This document shows positions 1-6,973 of a stretch of 22,790 nucleotides of DNA, one piece after another. Source of the DNA: an uncultured Lachnospiraceae bacterium (lineage in GTDB: Bacteria > Bacillota > Clostridia > Lachnospirales > Lachnospiraceae); assembly GCA_910577765.1 (NCBI GenBank), contig CAJTOV010000055.1:1-22790 (forward strand), written 5' to 3'. The notes below the pieces were generated by a model that was not told the DNA's origin, made no database searches, and saw only the letters and a list, made by a program, of their open reading frames with translations. Positions within the stretch are counted from its first letter, which is position 1. Each line of letters opens with the position of its first letter. The position numbers and the translations under genes are program-made.

Positions 1-12
1 CTGACACGAATA

Positions 13-795
13 TCAAGCACTATTTACTTCGGGATTAATGCAACGATGTACTAGCTGTTTCTTGTCTCTGGAGTATTTGATGTAGAGCAGAACCTGCCGC
101 AGGCTGCTCTGAAACCGCTCTATGGACGTTGCATCCATAGCTGCCGGTGCAATCAGATTTATCCGGTAATCTGCGATAAATGGCAGGAGCTCCTCTTCCA
201 CATCAGACAGCATTTCATGGATGCTCATGGGGCCATCCCAGGGGTCCGGGCTGAACAGCAGAACCAGGGTAATGACCGGAAGCAGACGGTCCCCCTTGTA
301 AAAACCTCCCAGAAATTCCCCGCTGCTGATCCGCTCCCTTTTTCCGGAATGCCGGACATGCCCGCCGGAAAGATTCTGTTGTCCGTTTTCTCTGTACTCC
401 ATTCCCTGCTGCTCTTTCTCCTGCTGCTTCCTGGCTTCTTCTCTATGGGACCTGGCTGCCTTTTCCACCTGCTGTGCATACTGCATGGCATCATAGAGCA
501 TATCCCGGACTGGCATTGCGTAGGAAACCTCCGACTGGGCCTCTACCCCCAGCAGCAGATAAGCGGCCTGCCCATCCTCCATGGCTGTCAGATACTTAAG
601 ATTATCCCGGTATTTCTGTGTGGGAGCGGCTGTCCCATCCTCCCCAAAGGGAAGAACAATCTCCGCCGTGTCCATCATGTGCAGTCTATCCGGATCAATC
701 ACAGACCTGCCCCCATAAAGCAGGAAATTAAATGCATCCGCAAAAATCTTTGTATTTCTCATGTAATTCTTTGTCACAGCATCTCTGGCTGCCAA
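13..795 (-). CDS. Rpn family recombination-promoting nuclease / putative transposase (PD-(D/E)XK)
   Basis: A 260-residue protein resembling the Rpn/PD-(D/E)XK nuclease family that is abundant in Lachnospiraceae. E. coli members of this family cut DNA and raise RecA-independent recombination. Residues 13-100 carry the family core: an N-terminal segment with FADAFNFLLYGG, then KYRDNLKYLT and LLGVEAQSEV, where E85 and Q87 fit the (D/E)xK-like catalytic strand. Residues about 110-155 are a charged, Gln/Glu-rich linker, and the C-terminal third is helical. The start is a TTG at 793-795 preceded by AAGGTGA; an ATG at codon 12 is the alternative. The gene has its own promoter (820-848) and is not tightly joined to ydeI upstream. 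Its last codons (CINPEVNS) lie inside a 29-bp sequence repeated at 13833-13861. Family is fairly sure; biological role is not. Confidence 0.8.
   Translation of the reverse strand: MAARDAVTKNYMRNTKIFADAFNFLLYGGRSVIDPDRLHMMDTAEIVLPFGEDGTAAPTQKYRDNLKYLTAMEDGQAAYLLLGVEAQSEVSYAMPVRDMLYDAMQYAQQVEKAARSHREEARKQQEKEQQGMEYRENGQQNLSGGHVRHSGKRERISSGEFLGGFYKGDRLLPVITLVLLFSPDPWDGPMSIHEMLSDVEEELLPFIADYRINLIAPAAMDATSIERFQSSLRQVLLYIKYSRDKKQLVHRCINPEVNSA
17..45. repeat. 29-bp exact direct repeat, copy 1 (inside Rpn gene 3' end)
   Basis: Positions 17-45 are identical to 13833-13861, in the same orientation. Here the sequence encodes the last residues of the Rpn-like protein, CINPEVNS, just before its stop codon. 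The right end TGCAACG is the complement of the left end of the copy-2 hairpin, but copy 1 lacks the left CGTTGCA arm, so only copy 2 forms the full stem. Seen directly by eye; meaning is inferred. Confidence 0.85.
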
Positions 796-819
796 TACCC
801 ATCACCTTCGCTTTCGTCT

Positions 820-848
820 ATTTTATCATGGCCTATGTGGTAAAACAA
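820..848 (-). promoter_or_regulatory. Probable sigma-A promoter of the Rpn gene
   Basis: On the minus strand there is a -35 TTGTTT (complement of 843-848), a 17-nt spacer and a -10 TAAAAT (complement of 820-825), followed about 25 nt later by the TTG start with its AAGGTGA ribosome binding site. Spacing is ideal and the hexamers are fair matches. This suggests the nuclease is transcribed separately from ydeI. Confidence 0.5.
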
Positions 849-1171
849 GGACACTTCCCGGGAAGTGCTTGAAATTGTCTGAACGCTGCCGTGCCAAAAC
901 AGCAGCGCATGAATCAAAGAGTCATCAGAGAGTTGTTTGTGTGCATTTCAGATTGCACTCAATATAACACTTTTTGCTGGCCATGTCAAGCAGAAATGAA
1001 TTTGGGTGACAGATTAGCCGGGAAATCGTTACTGTACGCGGAGGGCATCTTCCTGCCCGGCTATGCTGGGCAAGAAAATGCGGGCGTTCGCCTGATGTTT
1101 CTTTCCCTTGATGCTTCTTGTCCTTGATGTTTTTCAGGGGCAAAAGGATGCCCCTTTCCACCAAAAAACCA
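849..1171. other. Intergenic stretch between Rpn and ydeI: palindrome and hairpin repeat
   Basis: I see no credible gene here; a 79-codon minus-strand reading frame (925-1164) is arginine/cysteine-rich and unlike any family I know. Three structures stand out. A perfect 16-bp palindrome CACTTCCCGGGAAGTG lies at 852-867, four bases beyond the -35 of the Rpn promoter, so it could be an operator. The hairpin repeat at 1027-1080 is listed separately. A 7-bp stem AGGGGCA/TGCCCCT at 1136-1155 lies just past the ydeI stop and might be a weak terminator, but no good T-run follows it on either strand. Confidence 0.5.
1027..1080. repeat. Hairpin-forming interspersed repeat, copy 1
   Basis: This 54-bp segment matches 17045-17098 at 44 of 54 positions without gaps. 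The conserved blocks are CGTTACTGT, GCGGA, GGCATCTTC and CCGGCTATGC. Positions 1046-1060 pair with 1066-1080 around a CTATG loop, with 12 Watson-Crick pairs of 15 plus one G-T. One base pair is changed on both sides between copies (C1056-G1070 here, T-A in copy 2), which favours a conserved fold over chance. It could be a REP-like palindrome or a structured RNA element. Confidence 0.65.
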
Positions 1172-1732
1172 TCACATAGGTTTCAGATTCTGATTAAGCC
1201 GTTCCACCATCCAGGCGATCCGCTTCTCCCGTCCGGCATCTGTCTTTGCGTCCAGATACGCTTTCGTGTAGGTCTTCTTTACGGATAAGGACATGGCCTG
1301 GAAATTAGTATAGGCAGGCTCATACCCTTCCAGCAGTTCACCGACCTGGTCAATCTGTTCCTGGGTAACTGCCGCAGGCTTTGGCGCATCCCACTGGCCG
1401 TTTTTCCTGGCTTCCTCTATTTTCGCCCTGCCGAAATCCGTCATAAGCCCCTGCTTTTCAAGACTTATGGCCAGTGCCTTATTTTTCTCTGACCATTTGC
1501 TTTTATCACGCCGCATGGAGAAATATTTCTTGTATGTCTGATCATCAATGCTCTGCATCTGTCCGTCAATCCAGCCAAAACAGAGGGCTTCCTCCAGGGC
1601 TTCTGCTGCTTTTACTGTCCTGGGTCCACCGGCTTTGCCAAATAAAAGCCACACGCCTTCGCTGGACTGGCAGTTGTCGGACAGCCATGTTCGGAATGCT
1701 TCCCGGCTGGCGAATTCCATAATATTGGTCAT
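1172..1732 (-). CDS. YdeI/OmpD-associated (OmdA) family protein
   Basis: A 186-residue protein of the YdeI/OmdA family, small cytosolic proteins of uncertain biochemical function. The typical features are an N-terminal SREAFRTWLSDNC segment, GVWLLFGK, then ALCFGWIDGQMQSIDDQTYKKYFSMRRDKSKWSE in outline (residues about 50-82), and a lysine/arginine-rich helical C-terminus ending REKRIAWMVERL. The start ATG at 1730-1732 is preceded by AAAGGAG with 8-nt spacing. Only 27 nt separate it from the out-of-frame stop of the broken ATPase gene upstream (1760-1762), so it is probably the last gene of the operon that begins near 5005. Family call is confident; function is not known. Confidence 0.8.
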   Translation of the reverse strand: MTNIMEFASREAFRTWLSDNCQSSEGVWLLFGKAGGPRTVKAAEALEEALCFGWIDGQMQSIDDQTYKKYFSMRRDKSKWSEKNKALAISLEKQGLMTDFGRAKIEEARKNGQWDAPKPAAVTQEQIDQVGELLEGYEPAYTNFQAMSLSVKKTYTKAYLDAKTDAGREKRIAWMVERLNQNLKPM

Positions 1733-1759
1733 AATGTTCCTGCTCCTTTCGGTATTTTC

Positions 1760-2568
1760 TCAAACATGCCCCAGGTCCACCCGATTCATCACTGCCAAAA
1801 TTTTCTCCGAAGCCTTAACCTGTAGATAAACCGGATTCAGCTTCCTTTTCGAATACTTCAAATAGCTTCCCTCTGCAAGCTCAATAAGTTGTGCGGTGAA
1901 ATATCGTTCCCAGCTAAAATAATCCCTGCTTTCGATATAATCACCAAAATGTTCCTATTCTGCTGACTTACAACGGAAGCAAAAATATTGGACTTCCCCT
2001 GGGAGCTGATACATGTGATTCTTCCATTTCTTTTGCAGATACCCTCAAAAAACTGAAAACCAGAATTGGAGTCCTCTGTAATCACGGTCTCAGGCTTAAT
2101 GGTTTGATCATATTCCGGCAGCGGATACAAATGATAAAACTCATTATAGGTCCGTTTCAGAGATCCATATTTGCCGGAATTCCGAATACCATAAATTTCT
2201 TCCACACTATACGGCAGAGACGGGATAGCATCTCTGGTTACAATAACAAAATAGTTGTCACTATTCTGGACCGCAGCGGCAAAATCATCACTCATGACAA
2301 AGTCATTCCCTTCATCAATAAATACGATGGAATCCTTCATCATGGAAAGCTGTCCGGCCCATGTACGGCCATCCAGCACAGTGCATTCCTTATCACAGAC
2401 CAGTTCAATGGCGCTGGCCTCTCCATTTTCGTAATGCTCCCGGATCATGTCTACCAGTGCGGTCTTACCAGTGGCACTGTCTCCACGGATAACTGTAATG
2501 TTTCTTCTGATTTCAAAGTCGTACCGAATCCGTTTATTCTGTACAATAATTTTGTGGCTTCCTTTCAT
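1760..2568 (-). pseudogene. P-loop ATPase partner of DUF4869, frameshifted/deleted near its 3' end
   Basis: The open frame from 2568 encodes 236 residues and stops at 1858. It has a Walker A loop GDSATGKT (residues 29-36) and a Walker B strand IVFIDE (81-86), so it is an AAA-like nucleotide-binding protein. Translation becomes unconvincing after about residue 208 (ILVIISKAGI). In another frame, codons from 1942 down to a TGA at 1760-1762 give 60 residues with no stop, including ESRDYFSWERYFTAQ, LKYSKRKLNPVYLQ and KASEKILAVM, which read as a natural C-terminus. That stop sits 27 nt before ydeI, normal operon spacing. I infer a deletion or indel near 1940-1955 that threw the gene out of frame and probably removed a segment between the halves. 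The gene starts 12 nt after the DUF4869 stop, with GAGGT as ribosome binding site. A sequencing error is possible. Confidence 0.65.
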
Positions 2569-2580
2569 TTACGGTACCTC

Positions 2581-3018
2581 TTATACATATAAACCGGCAA
2601 TTGGAACAAGCTCCTTCATACTGTGAACAATCTGCCCCGTATTCATAATGCGGATATCAAAAGTTTTTTCGCCAAAGTCCATCAGATGACGCAGGTTAAT
2701 GGTAAGCTCATCTGTTTCAGCCAACTTCAGAATCCACCTTGCACAGTTGTCTCCGCACGTAGATGCATTAAACACCCTGGAGCGTTCATTCTTCATGAGT
2801 ATCAGTGTCTTCACGCCTCCGGAAAGTGAGACCGGGGCTATCTTTCCCATAACCGGACTGTCGATGACTGCACTGTCCAGAACCACGGATTTGTCAATAT
2901 CCAGGATCATTTCTCTTGCGACAGGATCTGTAATCCATGTGTCCTCATATGCATTTTTGAAATAGACAGAGGTATTGAAAATGGCCTCCGGCATATTCCC
3001 ATAATAAATATTGAGCAT
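2581..3018 (-). CDS. DUF4869 domain-containing protein
   Basis: A 145-residue protein that I recognise as DUF4869, a Firmicute family without an assigned function. Features are the opening MLNIYYGNMPEAIFNTSVYFKN, a central LSGGVKTLILMKNE, the block FNASTCGDNCARWIL with two conserved cysteines, and the ending NLRHLMDFG...NTGQIVHSMKELV. There is no signal peptide or membrane segment. The start ATG at 3016-3018 has GGAGG 9 nt upstream. From memory, this family is commonly followed by a P-loop ATPase gene, as it is here (12 nt gap), so the two probably work together. Presence of an intact DUF4869 beside a damaged ATPase is unusual. Upstream, the GNAT gene ends 39 nt away on the same strand. Confidence 0.75.
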   Translation of the reverse strand: MLNIYYGNMPEAIFNTSVYFKNAYEDTWITDPVAREMILDIDKSVVLDSAVIDSPVMGKIAPVSLSGGVKTLILMKNERSRVFNASTCGDNCARWILKLAETDELTINLRHLMDFGEKTFDIRIMNTGQIVHSMKELVPIAGLYV

Positions 3019-3057
3019 TCTCCTGCACCTCCATACGTTTATTGTATCCCTATTCCA

Positions 3058-3582
3058 TTATGAACAATCCCCAATCGCATACACCACAAACCTGTCATGG
3101 GGCATATCCACCCCCTTGTAATATTTAATCCAGGAATCTGCCTTTGTCATGCCGTTGCGGACTGCCACCTGCCGGGAAGCCGCATTAATATCCCGGATAA
3201 TGGAGCAGACCTCCTTTGCCTTCAGCACCTGGAAGGCATACTCTTTGCAGGCCTTTGCGGCCTCCGCCGCATACCCATTATGCCAGTAAGACCGGTTAAA
3301 CAGATACCCGATTTCCAGAACCTCCTGGTCTTTCCAGGGCTGCATGGTAAGTCCGCACTGGCCGATCAGGGCACCGGTCTCTTTCAGGACCACGGCCCAC
3401 AGGCCAAAGCCCCACTTATCATACCGGGCAAGCTGCCTGTCCAGCCACTCCTGGACTTCCTGGCTGCTAAATGCTCCCTCATAGGCATACATGGTTTCTT
3501 CATCCTGCAAAATCTCACACAAGGAATGGAAATCCCCCTGGTTCATTTCCCGAAGATATAACCGCTCTGTTTCCAGTATCAT
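3058..3582 (-). CDS. GNAT family N-acetyltransferase (RimJ/RimL-like)
   Basis: A 174-residue acetyl-CoA-dependent acetyltransferase. It opens with MILETERLYLREMNQGDF, the standard RimJ/RimL start, has the strand WAVVLKETGALIGQCGL, and the acetyl-CoA-binding region GYLFNRSYWHNGYAAEA, followed by the NAASRQVAVRNGM motif of motif B. The frame is open for 11 codons further upstream, but those would overlap the upstream kinase gene and lack an SD; the ATG at 3580-3582 has TAGGAGGG just before it and lies 13 nt after the kinase stop. The acceptor could be a protein N-terminus, an antibiotic or a small amine; nothing in the sequence decides. Confidence 0.85.
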   Translation of the reverse strand: MILETERLYLREMNQGDFHSLCEILQDEETMYAYEGAFSSQEVQEWLDRQLARYDKWGFGLWAVVLKETGALIGQCGLTMQPWKDQEVLEIGYLFNRSYWHNGYAAEAAKACKEYAFQVLKAKEVCSIIRDINAASRQVAVRNGMTKADSWIKYYKGVDMPHDRFVVYAIGDCS

Positions 3583-3595
3583 ATTCCCTCCTAGG

Positions 3596-4153
3596 CTAGT
3601 GCTCCATCCGGCCAATAATCAAACTGGCACAATCAGATAAAACCCGTTCCATGGTTCCCTCATAGTCTCCGTCAATCAGGACCGCCGGATTTCCATACCG
3701 CGCACATCCCTCCCGGTACATCCGGTTGTCCCTTTTCAGTTGTTCCACAGTACAGAAAGAATCATCCATCCTGGATTCAATATCACAGCTATGCCCCCTG
3801 ATCTCGCCAAAATGCTTGTCTATGTAGTCATCCGTCATTGCAAGACAGATATACCGGATAAAAGGCAGATATTGTGCATCCAGGTCCTTCTCCCAGTCAA
3901 AGGGCACATAGCAGCCCTCCACCACCAGATTCTGCCTGTTTTCAATAGCTGTTTTTATCATCTCCCGGACAATGGGCCACAGATAATCCGTCAGCCCTTC
4001 ATCGTCCTCCACGGTCAGACAGGTGTTGCCGCTCCGGATCAGTCCCATTTTCAGATGATCCAGGGAAAGATATGGATATTTGTATGCTTCCAGAAGACTC
4101 TGGGCCAGCCTGGTCTTGCCCGTGTGGCTGGCGCCGGTGATGAGTATGACCAT
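3596..4153 (-). CDS. Small P-loop kinase-like protein (adenylate kinase / 2-phosphoglycerate kinase-like fold)
   Basis: A 185-residue protein with a Walker A loop GASHTGKT at residues 7-14 directly after the first strand MVILI, the layout of nucleoside-monophosphate-kinase-type P-loop enzymes. YLSLDHLKMGLIRSG (about 29-43) fits the substrate-binding region, and NLVVEGCYVPFDW (about 74-86) the second strand with an acidic residue. A long helical region with many Arg/Asp residues follows, then PAVLIDGDYEGTMERVL. Its substrate cannot be told; small-molecule kinases and zeta-toxin-like kinases share this fold. The ATG has AAAGGA 8 nt upstream, 15 nt behind the PRiA4-like gene. Confidence 0.65.
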   Translation of the reverse strand: MVILITGASHTGKTRLAQSLLEAYKYPYLSLDHLKMGLIRSGNTCLTVEDDEGLTDYLWPIVREMIKTAIENRQNLVVEGCYVPFDWEKDLDAQYLPFIRYICLAMTDDYIDKHFGEIRGHSCDIESRMDDSFCTVEQLKRDNRMYREGCARYGNPAVLIDGDYEGTMERVLSDCASLIIGRMEH

Positions 4154-4168
4154 AACCGTATTCCTTTC

Positions 4169-4945
4169 CTATTTCCGTCCGGATGGAGTTTTGGACTGGT
4201 CTCCGGCCGGGACACTTACATCAGGCACAAACTGATCCGGGTAAAACCTGCTGCCCTCATATCCGCAGATCCCCATCCGCGGGGAATTGCACACATTGAG
4301 AAAATAAAAATCATCCCCATAATACTTATCCGCACATTTCTCACATACAAATGCCTCTTTGCCATGATACCCCCAGGGGTCCACCTCATTGGTATCTACA
4401 TACACTGCCGGCCGTTTCCCGCACCGCCAGCATATATACTCTTCCGCCTCATTCCGTGACAAAAGGGTCAGCACATCCCTCTTTTCAGGTGCCTTCCTGT
4501 AGTTTGCCACCTGGATGACCAGCTCTGTGGTGGAACCAAAATCATATTCATAGCGAAAGACCATGCCCTTTTCCAAAATGTTTTTCAGCCTGCAGTTCAT
4601 GCTTTCCGCAGGCTCCCCCCAGAAATCATCCAGATCAGGATGGGATTCATAGCTGGTTCCATTAATCTCAAATGCACTGAGATGGCCGCAGCATTCCAGC
4701 CAGATATTCCGCAGAAAAGTGTCCACTTCCTGCAATGGGGCGTTCTCTGTCACCTCAATTGCCAGCCACATATCCCGGTTGTATTTTCCGGAAACCAGCA
4801 GATCAAAATATCCGCACTTCTTCCTGCCCTGCTGCCCCTCATCCCTTTCCTTCCTGGCTTTGCAGGAAGCAAGATGGCGCATAATATAGCTTCTTGTGTA
4901 CTCTTTTCCACAGTATTTGCATTTTCCTTTGACTTGTGTGGTCAC
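4169..4945 (-). CDS. Plasmid pRiA4b ORF-3-like (PRiA4_ORF3/TnpR-like) protein with two zinc-binding clusters
   Basis: A 258-residue cytosolic protein. The middle (about 48-155) matches the PRiA4_ORF3 fold: WLAIEVTENAPLQEVDTFLR, FEINGTSYE and YEYDFGSTTELVIQV are characteristic. An N-terminal C2HC-like finger is formed by C9, C12, H24 and C28, and a second cluster by C172, C175, C201 and C204. Members occur on plasmids and near transposons, but many are chromosomal; function is unknown. The start is GTG (complement of 4943-4945) behind an AAGGGGG SD. It is the first gene after a strong promoter at 5005-5033 and heads the closely packed six-gene block down to ydeI. Confidence 0.75.
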   Translation of the reverse strand: MTTQVKGKCKYCGKEYTRSYIMRHLASCKARKERDEGQQGRKKCGYFDLLVSGKYNRDMWLAIEVTENAPLQEVDTFLRNIWLECCGHLSAFEINGTSYESHPDLDDFWGEPAESMNCRLKNILEKGMVFRYEYDFGSTTELVIQVANYRKAPEKRDVLTLLSRNEAEEYICWRCGKRPAVYVDTNEVDPWGYHGKEAFVCEKCADKYYGDDFYFLNVCNSPRMGICGYEGSRFYPDQFVPDVSVPAGDQSKTPSGRK

Positions 4946-5004
4946 GGCAGTTCCCCCTTTTTTAGTTTCTCCTGGATTTTTTCCATAACAGTTTCATCAC
5001 TGCC

Positions 5005-5033
5005 AGTATACCATAATCCATCCTGCCGGACAA
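5005..5033 (-). promoter_or_regulatory. Sigma-A promoter of the accessory operon
   Basis: Minus strand: -35 TTGTCC (complement of 5028-5033), 17-nt spacer, -10 TATACT (complement of 5005-5010) with a TGG extended -10. It starts two bases past the terminator at 5035-5061, so the two operons are cleanly separated. The leader to the GTG start at 4945 is about 50 nt. Confidence 0.7.
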
Positions 5034-5034
5034 C

Positions 5035-5061
5035 ACAAAAGCCGCCAATGGCGGCTTTTGT
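5035..5061 (-). terminator. Intrinsic terminator of the TRAP/aldolase/dehydrogenase operon
   Basis: A perfect 12-bp stem, ACAAAAGCCGCC pairing with GGCGGCTTTTGT around a 3-nt loop. On the minus strand the GC-rich core is followed by TTTTGTG. It lies 17 nt after the stop of the hydroxyacid dehydrogenase gene. Confidence 0.85.
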
Positions 5062-5078
5062 CCAGCTATCCGTTGTTA

Positions 5079-6029
5079 CTATTCACAGTCATTCACCACA
5101 TTCGTCCCATCCCCCTGCATCCAGGCCCGGATATTCTCCACGGTACAGTCCATGATCCGCTGCCTGCTTTCCCTGGAAGCCCAGGAAATGTGGGGCGTGA
5201 TGATACAGTTTCTGGCTGTCAGAAGGGGATTGTCCTGCCGGATCGGCTCCGTGGACACCACATCCAGGCCTGCTGCCCGGACTTTTCCACAGTTTAATGC
5301 ATCTGCCAGGTCATTTTCCACAATCAGGGGACCTCTGGAATTGTTGATGAGGATAACTCCGTCCTTCATTTTCCCGATGGTCTCCCGGTTGATGATGCCC
5401 TCCGTGTCCGGGAACAGGGGACAGTGTAAGGCGATCACATCCGACTGGGCCAGAAGCTGGTCCAGATCCACGTGCCCCTCTCCCCCATTCTTGTCATAAG
5501 CCAGCACCCGCATGCCCATGGCCCTGGCGATCCGCCCGGTGGTCTGGCCGATCCGCCCGTAACCGATGATCCCCATGGTCTTTCCGTCCAGCTCCATCAG
5601 CGGATAATCCCAGTAGCACCAGTCCTGACAGTTCTGCCACTTTCCCTCCTTGACTGTCCGGTCGTGATAGCCGATATGGTGACAAATCTCCAGAAGCAGC
5701 GCAATGGCAAACTGCCCCACTGCAGCGGTCCCGTAAGCGGGTACATTGGACACGGGAATCCCCTTTTCCCTGGCATACTCCCAGTCAACCACATTGTATC
5801 CGGTAGCCAGCACTGCGATAAACCGAATCCTGCATGCATCCATTACCCGCCTGGACACCGGCGTCTTGTTGGTCACCACCACCTCCGCGCCGCCTATGCG
5901 GGAAATGATCTGCTCCTCCGAAGAAACATCCGTCCGGTCGTACACCACAACCTCCCCCAGCTCCTCCAGACATCCCCAGTCCAGGTCCCCCGGATTCTCC
6001 GTATAACCATCCAAAATTACAATTTTCAT
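5079..6029 (-). CDS. D-2-hydroxyacid dehydrogenase (hydroxypyruvate/glyoxylate reductase type)
   Basis: A 316-residue NAD(P)-dependent enzyme interconverting 2-oxo acids and D-2-hydroxy acids. The Rossmann loop GYGRIGQ is at 156-162. An aspartate (D179 in LAYDK) at the end of the second strand favours NAD over NADP. The catalytic triad is R232 (NNSRG), E261 (STEP) and H280 (TPHISW). The substrate-loop TGYNVVD at 76-82 resembles glycerate dehydrogenases. It is the last gene of the TRAP operon, 17 nt after the aldolase, with GGGAGG as SD. In this setting it most likely handles a hydroxypyruvate- or glyoxylate-like fragment released by the aldolase. Family certain, substrate inferred. Confidence 0.9.
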   Translation of the reverse strand: MKIVILDGYTENPGDLDWGCLEELGEVVVYDRTDVSSEEQIISRIGGAEVVVTNKTPVSRRVMDACRIRFIAVLATGYNVVDWEYAREKGIPVSNVPAYGTAAVGQFAIALLLEICHHIGYHDRTVKEGKWQNCQDWCYWDYPLMELDGKTMGIIGYGRIGQTTGRIARAMGMRVLAYDKNGGEGHVDLDQLLAQSDVIALHCPLFPDTEGIINRETIGKMKDGVILINNSRGPLIVENDLADALNCGKVRAAGLDVVSTEPIRQDNPLLTARNCIITPHISWASRESRQRIMDCTVENIRAWMQGDGTNVVNDCE

Positions 6030-6046
6030 TGTCCTGTCAGCCTCCC

Positions 6047-6889
6047 TCAGAACGCCTCATAATTCCTGTCATGCTCCAGCTGCTCCAGCAGCTCCTTTGC
6101 CTCCCGCACACTGTAGCCCTGATGAATCATGTACCGCAGGGCAATAACCAGGGCTGTCACATCCTTATAATCCCACACAAACCGCCCCATGGTAACCCCG
6201 CCTACGCCGCAGTCCATGGCATCCCGTGTCATATGTAAATAATCATCCAGGGTCTTACAGGCATCGCCTCCCTGGATCACCACCCGGAAGCTGGACGGCA
6301 CGCAGGAAATCACCTTTGCCATGGAATCCGGGTCCCCGGTGTAGGTGGTCTTCACAATATCCACCCCCAGCTCGCAGGCACTGCGGCAGCAGTAGGCAAT
6401 ATGCTCCCAGGAAGTCCGCTCCTTTTCCGGCACCTGCTCCCCCTTTGGATAAATATGGGCGATCAGGGGCATTCCCTTTGCCATACATTCCTCGGCAATC
6501 CGGCCGATCTGGGCAAACTGCACATCCTGGAAATCCCCCAGGGTCATGGCCCCCACGGACACGGCGTCAGCCCCCATGCGGACAGCCTCATCCACACTGC
6601 CGAAGACCACGTCCCTGGTAGGATGGACCGGCGCGTAGCTGGAACATTTCAGAAGCAGGGACACCTGGCCCGCATGCCGGTACATGCACCGCTCGGCAAT
6701 CCCCTTGGTCATGGTCATGGCGTCAGGTCTGCCTGCAATGATCCGGTCAATGGCCTCCTGGATAGGCTGGATTCCGGTCATGGGGGCGATTCCCCTGGAA
6801 ATGGCATGGTCCACGGTGATGGCCATCATTTTGTTGCTCTCTGGATTCACAAGACGCCCCATACGGACCTCTTTTCCTAACATTGCCAT
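6047..6889 (-). CDS. Class I DhnA/FbaB/LsrF-type aldolase
   Basis: A 280-residue TIM-barrel Schiff-base aldolase related to archaeal fructose-bisphosphate aldolase, ADH synthase and LsrF. Visible marks are the opening GKEVRMGRLVNPES, VDHAISRG (residues 26-33), the Schiff-base lysine K180 in DIVKTTYTGD, and the phosphate-binding turns VIQGGD (204-209) and VTMGRFVWD. The start at 6889 has AAGGAG 7 nt upstream; a second ATG two codons in is possible. An 84-nt gap separates it from dctM. Next to an FGGY kinase it is expected to cleave a phosphorylated ketose or keto-acid. FGGY kinase plus this aldolase also recalls LsrK/LsrF of autoinducer-2 breakdown, but the N-terminus is closer to the DhnA group. 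Confidence 0.85.
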   Translation of the reverse strand: MAMLGKEVRMGRLVNPESNKMMAITVDHAISRGIAPMTGIQPIQEAIDRIIAGRPDAMTMTKGIAERCMYRHAGQVSLLLKCSSYAPVHPTRDVVFGSVDEAVRMGADAVSVGAMTLGDFQDVQFAQIGRIAEECMAKGMPLIAHIYPKGEQVPEKERTSWEHIAYCCRSACELGVDIVKTTYTGDPDSMAKVISCVPSSFRVVIQGGDACKTLDDYLHMTRDAMDCGVGGVTMGRFVWDYKDVTALVIALRYMIHQGYSVREAKELLEQLEHDRNYEAF

Positions 6890-6973
6890 AGCAATTCTCC
6901 TTTTTCACATAGATTCTTTATAATAGGTTTGCAGCACACGCTCTTATAAGATCTGCCGTCTGTCCGGGCGGTT

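Noticed and set aside
217..843. 208-codon plus-strand open frame opposite the Rpn gene
   Set aside because: The opposite strand has recognisable nuclease motifs, promoter and SD; this frame has none.
852..867. Palindrome CACTTCCCGGGAAGTG as a terminator
   Set aside because: No loop and no T-run; it lies just upstream of the Rpn promoter, so an operator is more plausible.
925..1164. 79-codon minus-strand frame between Rpn and ydeI
   Set aside because: It spans the hairpin repeat, has no good SD, and looks like no known protein.
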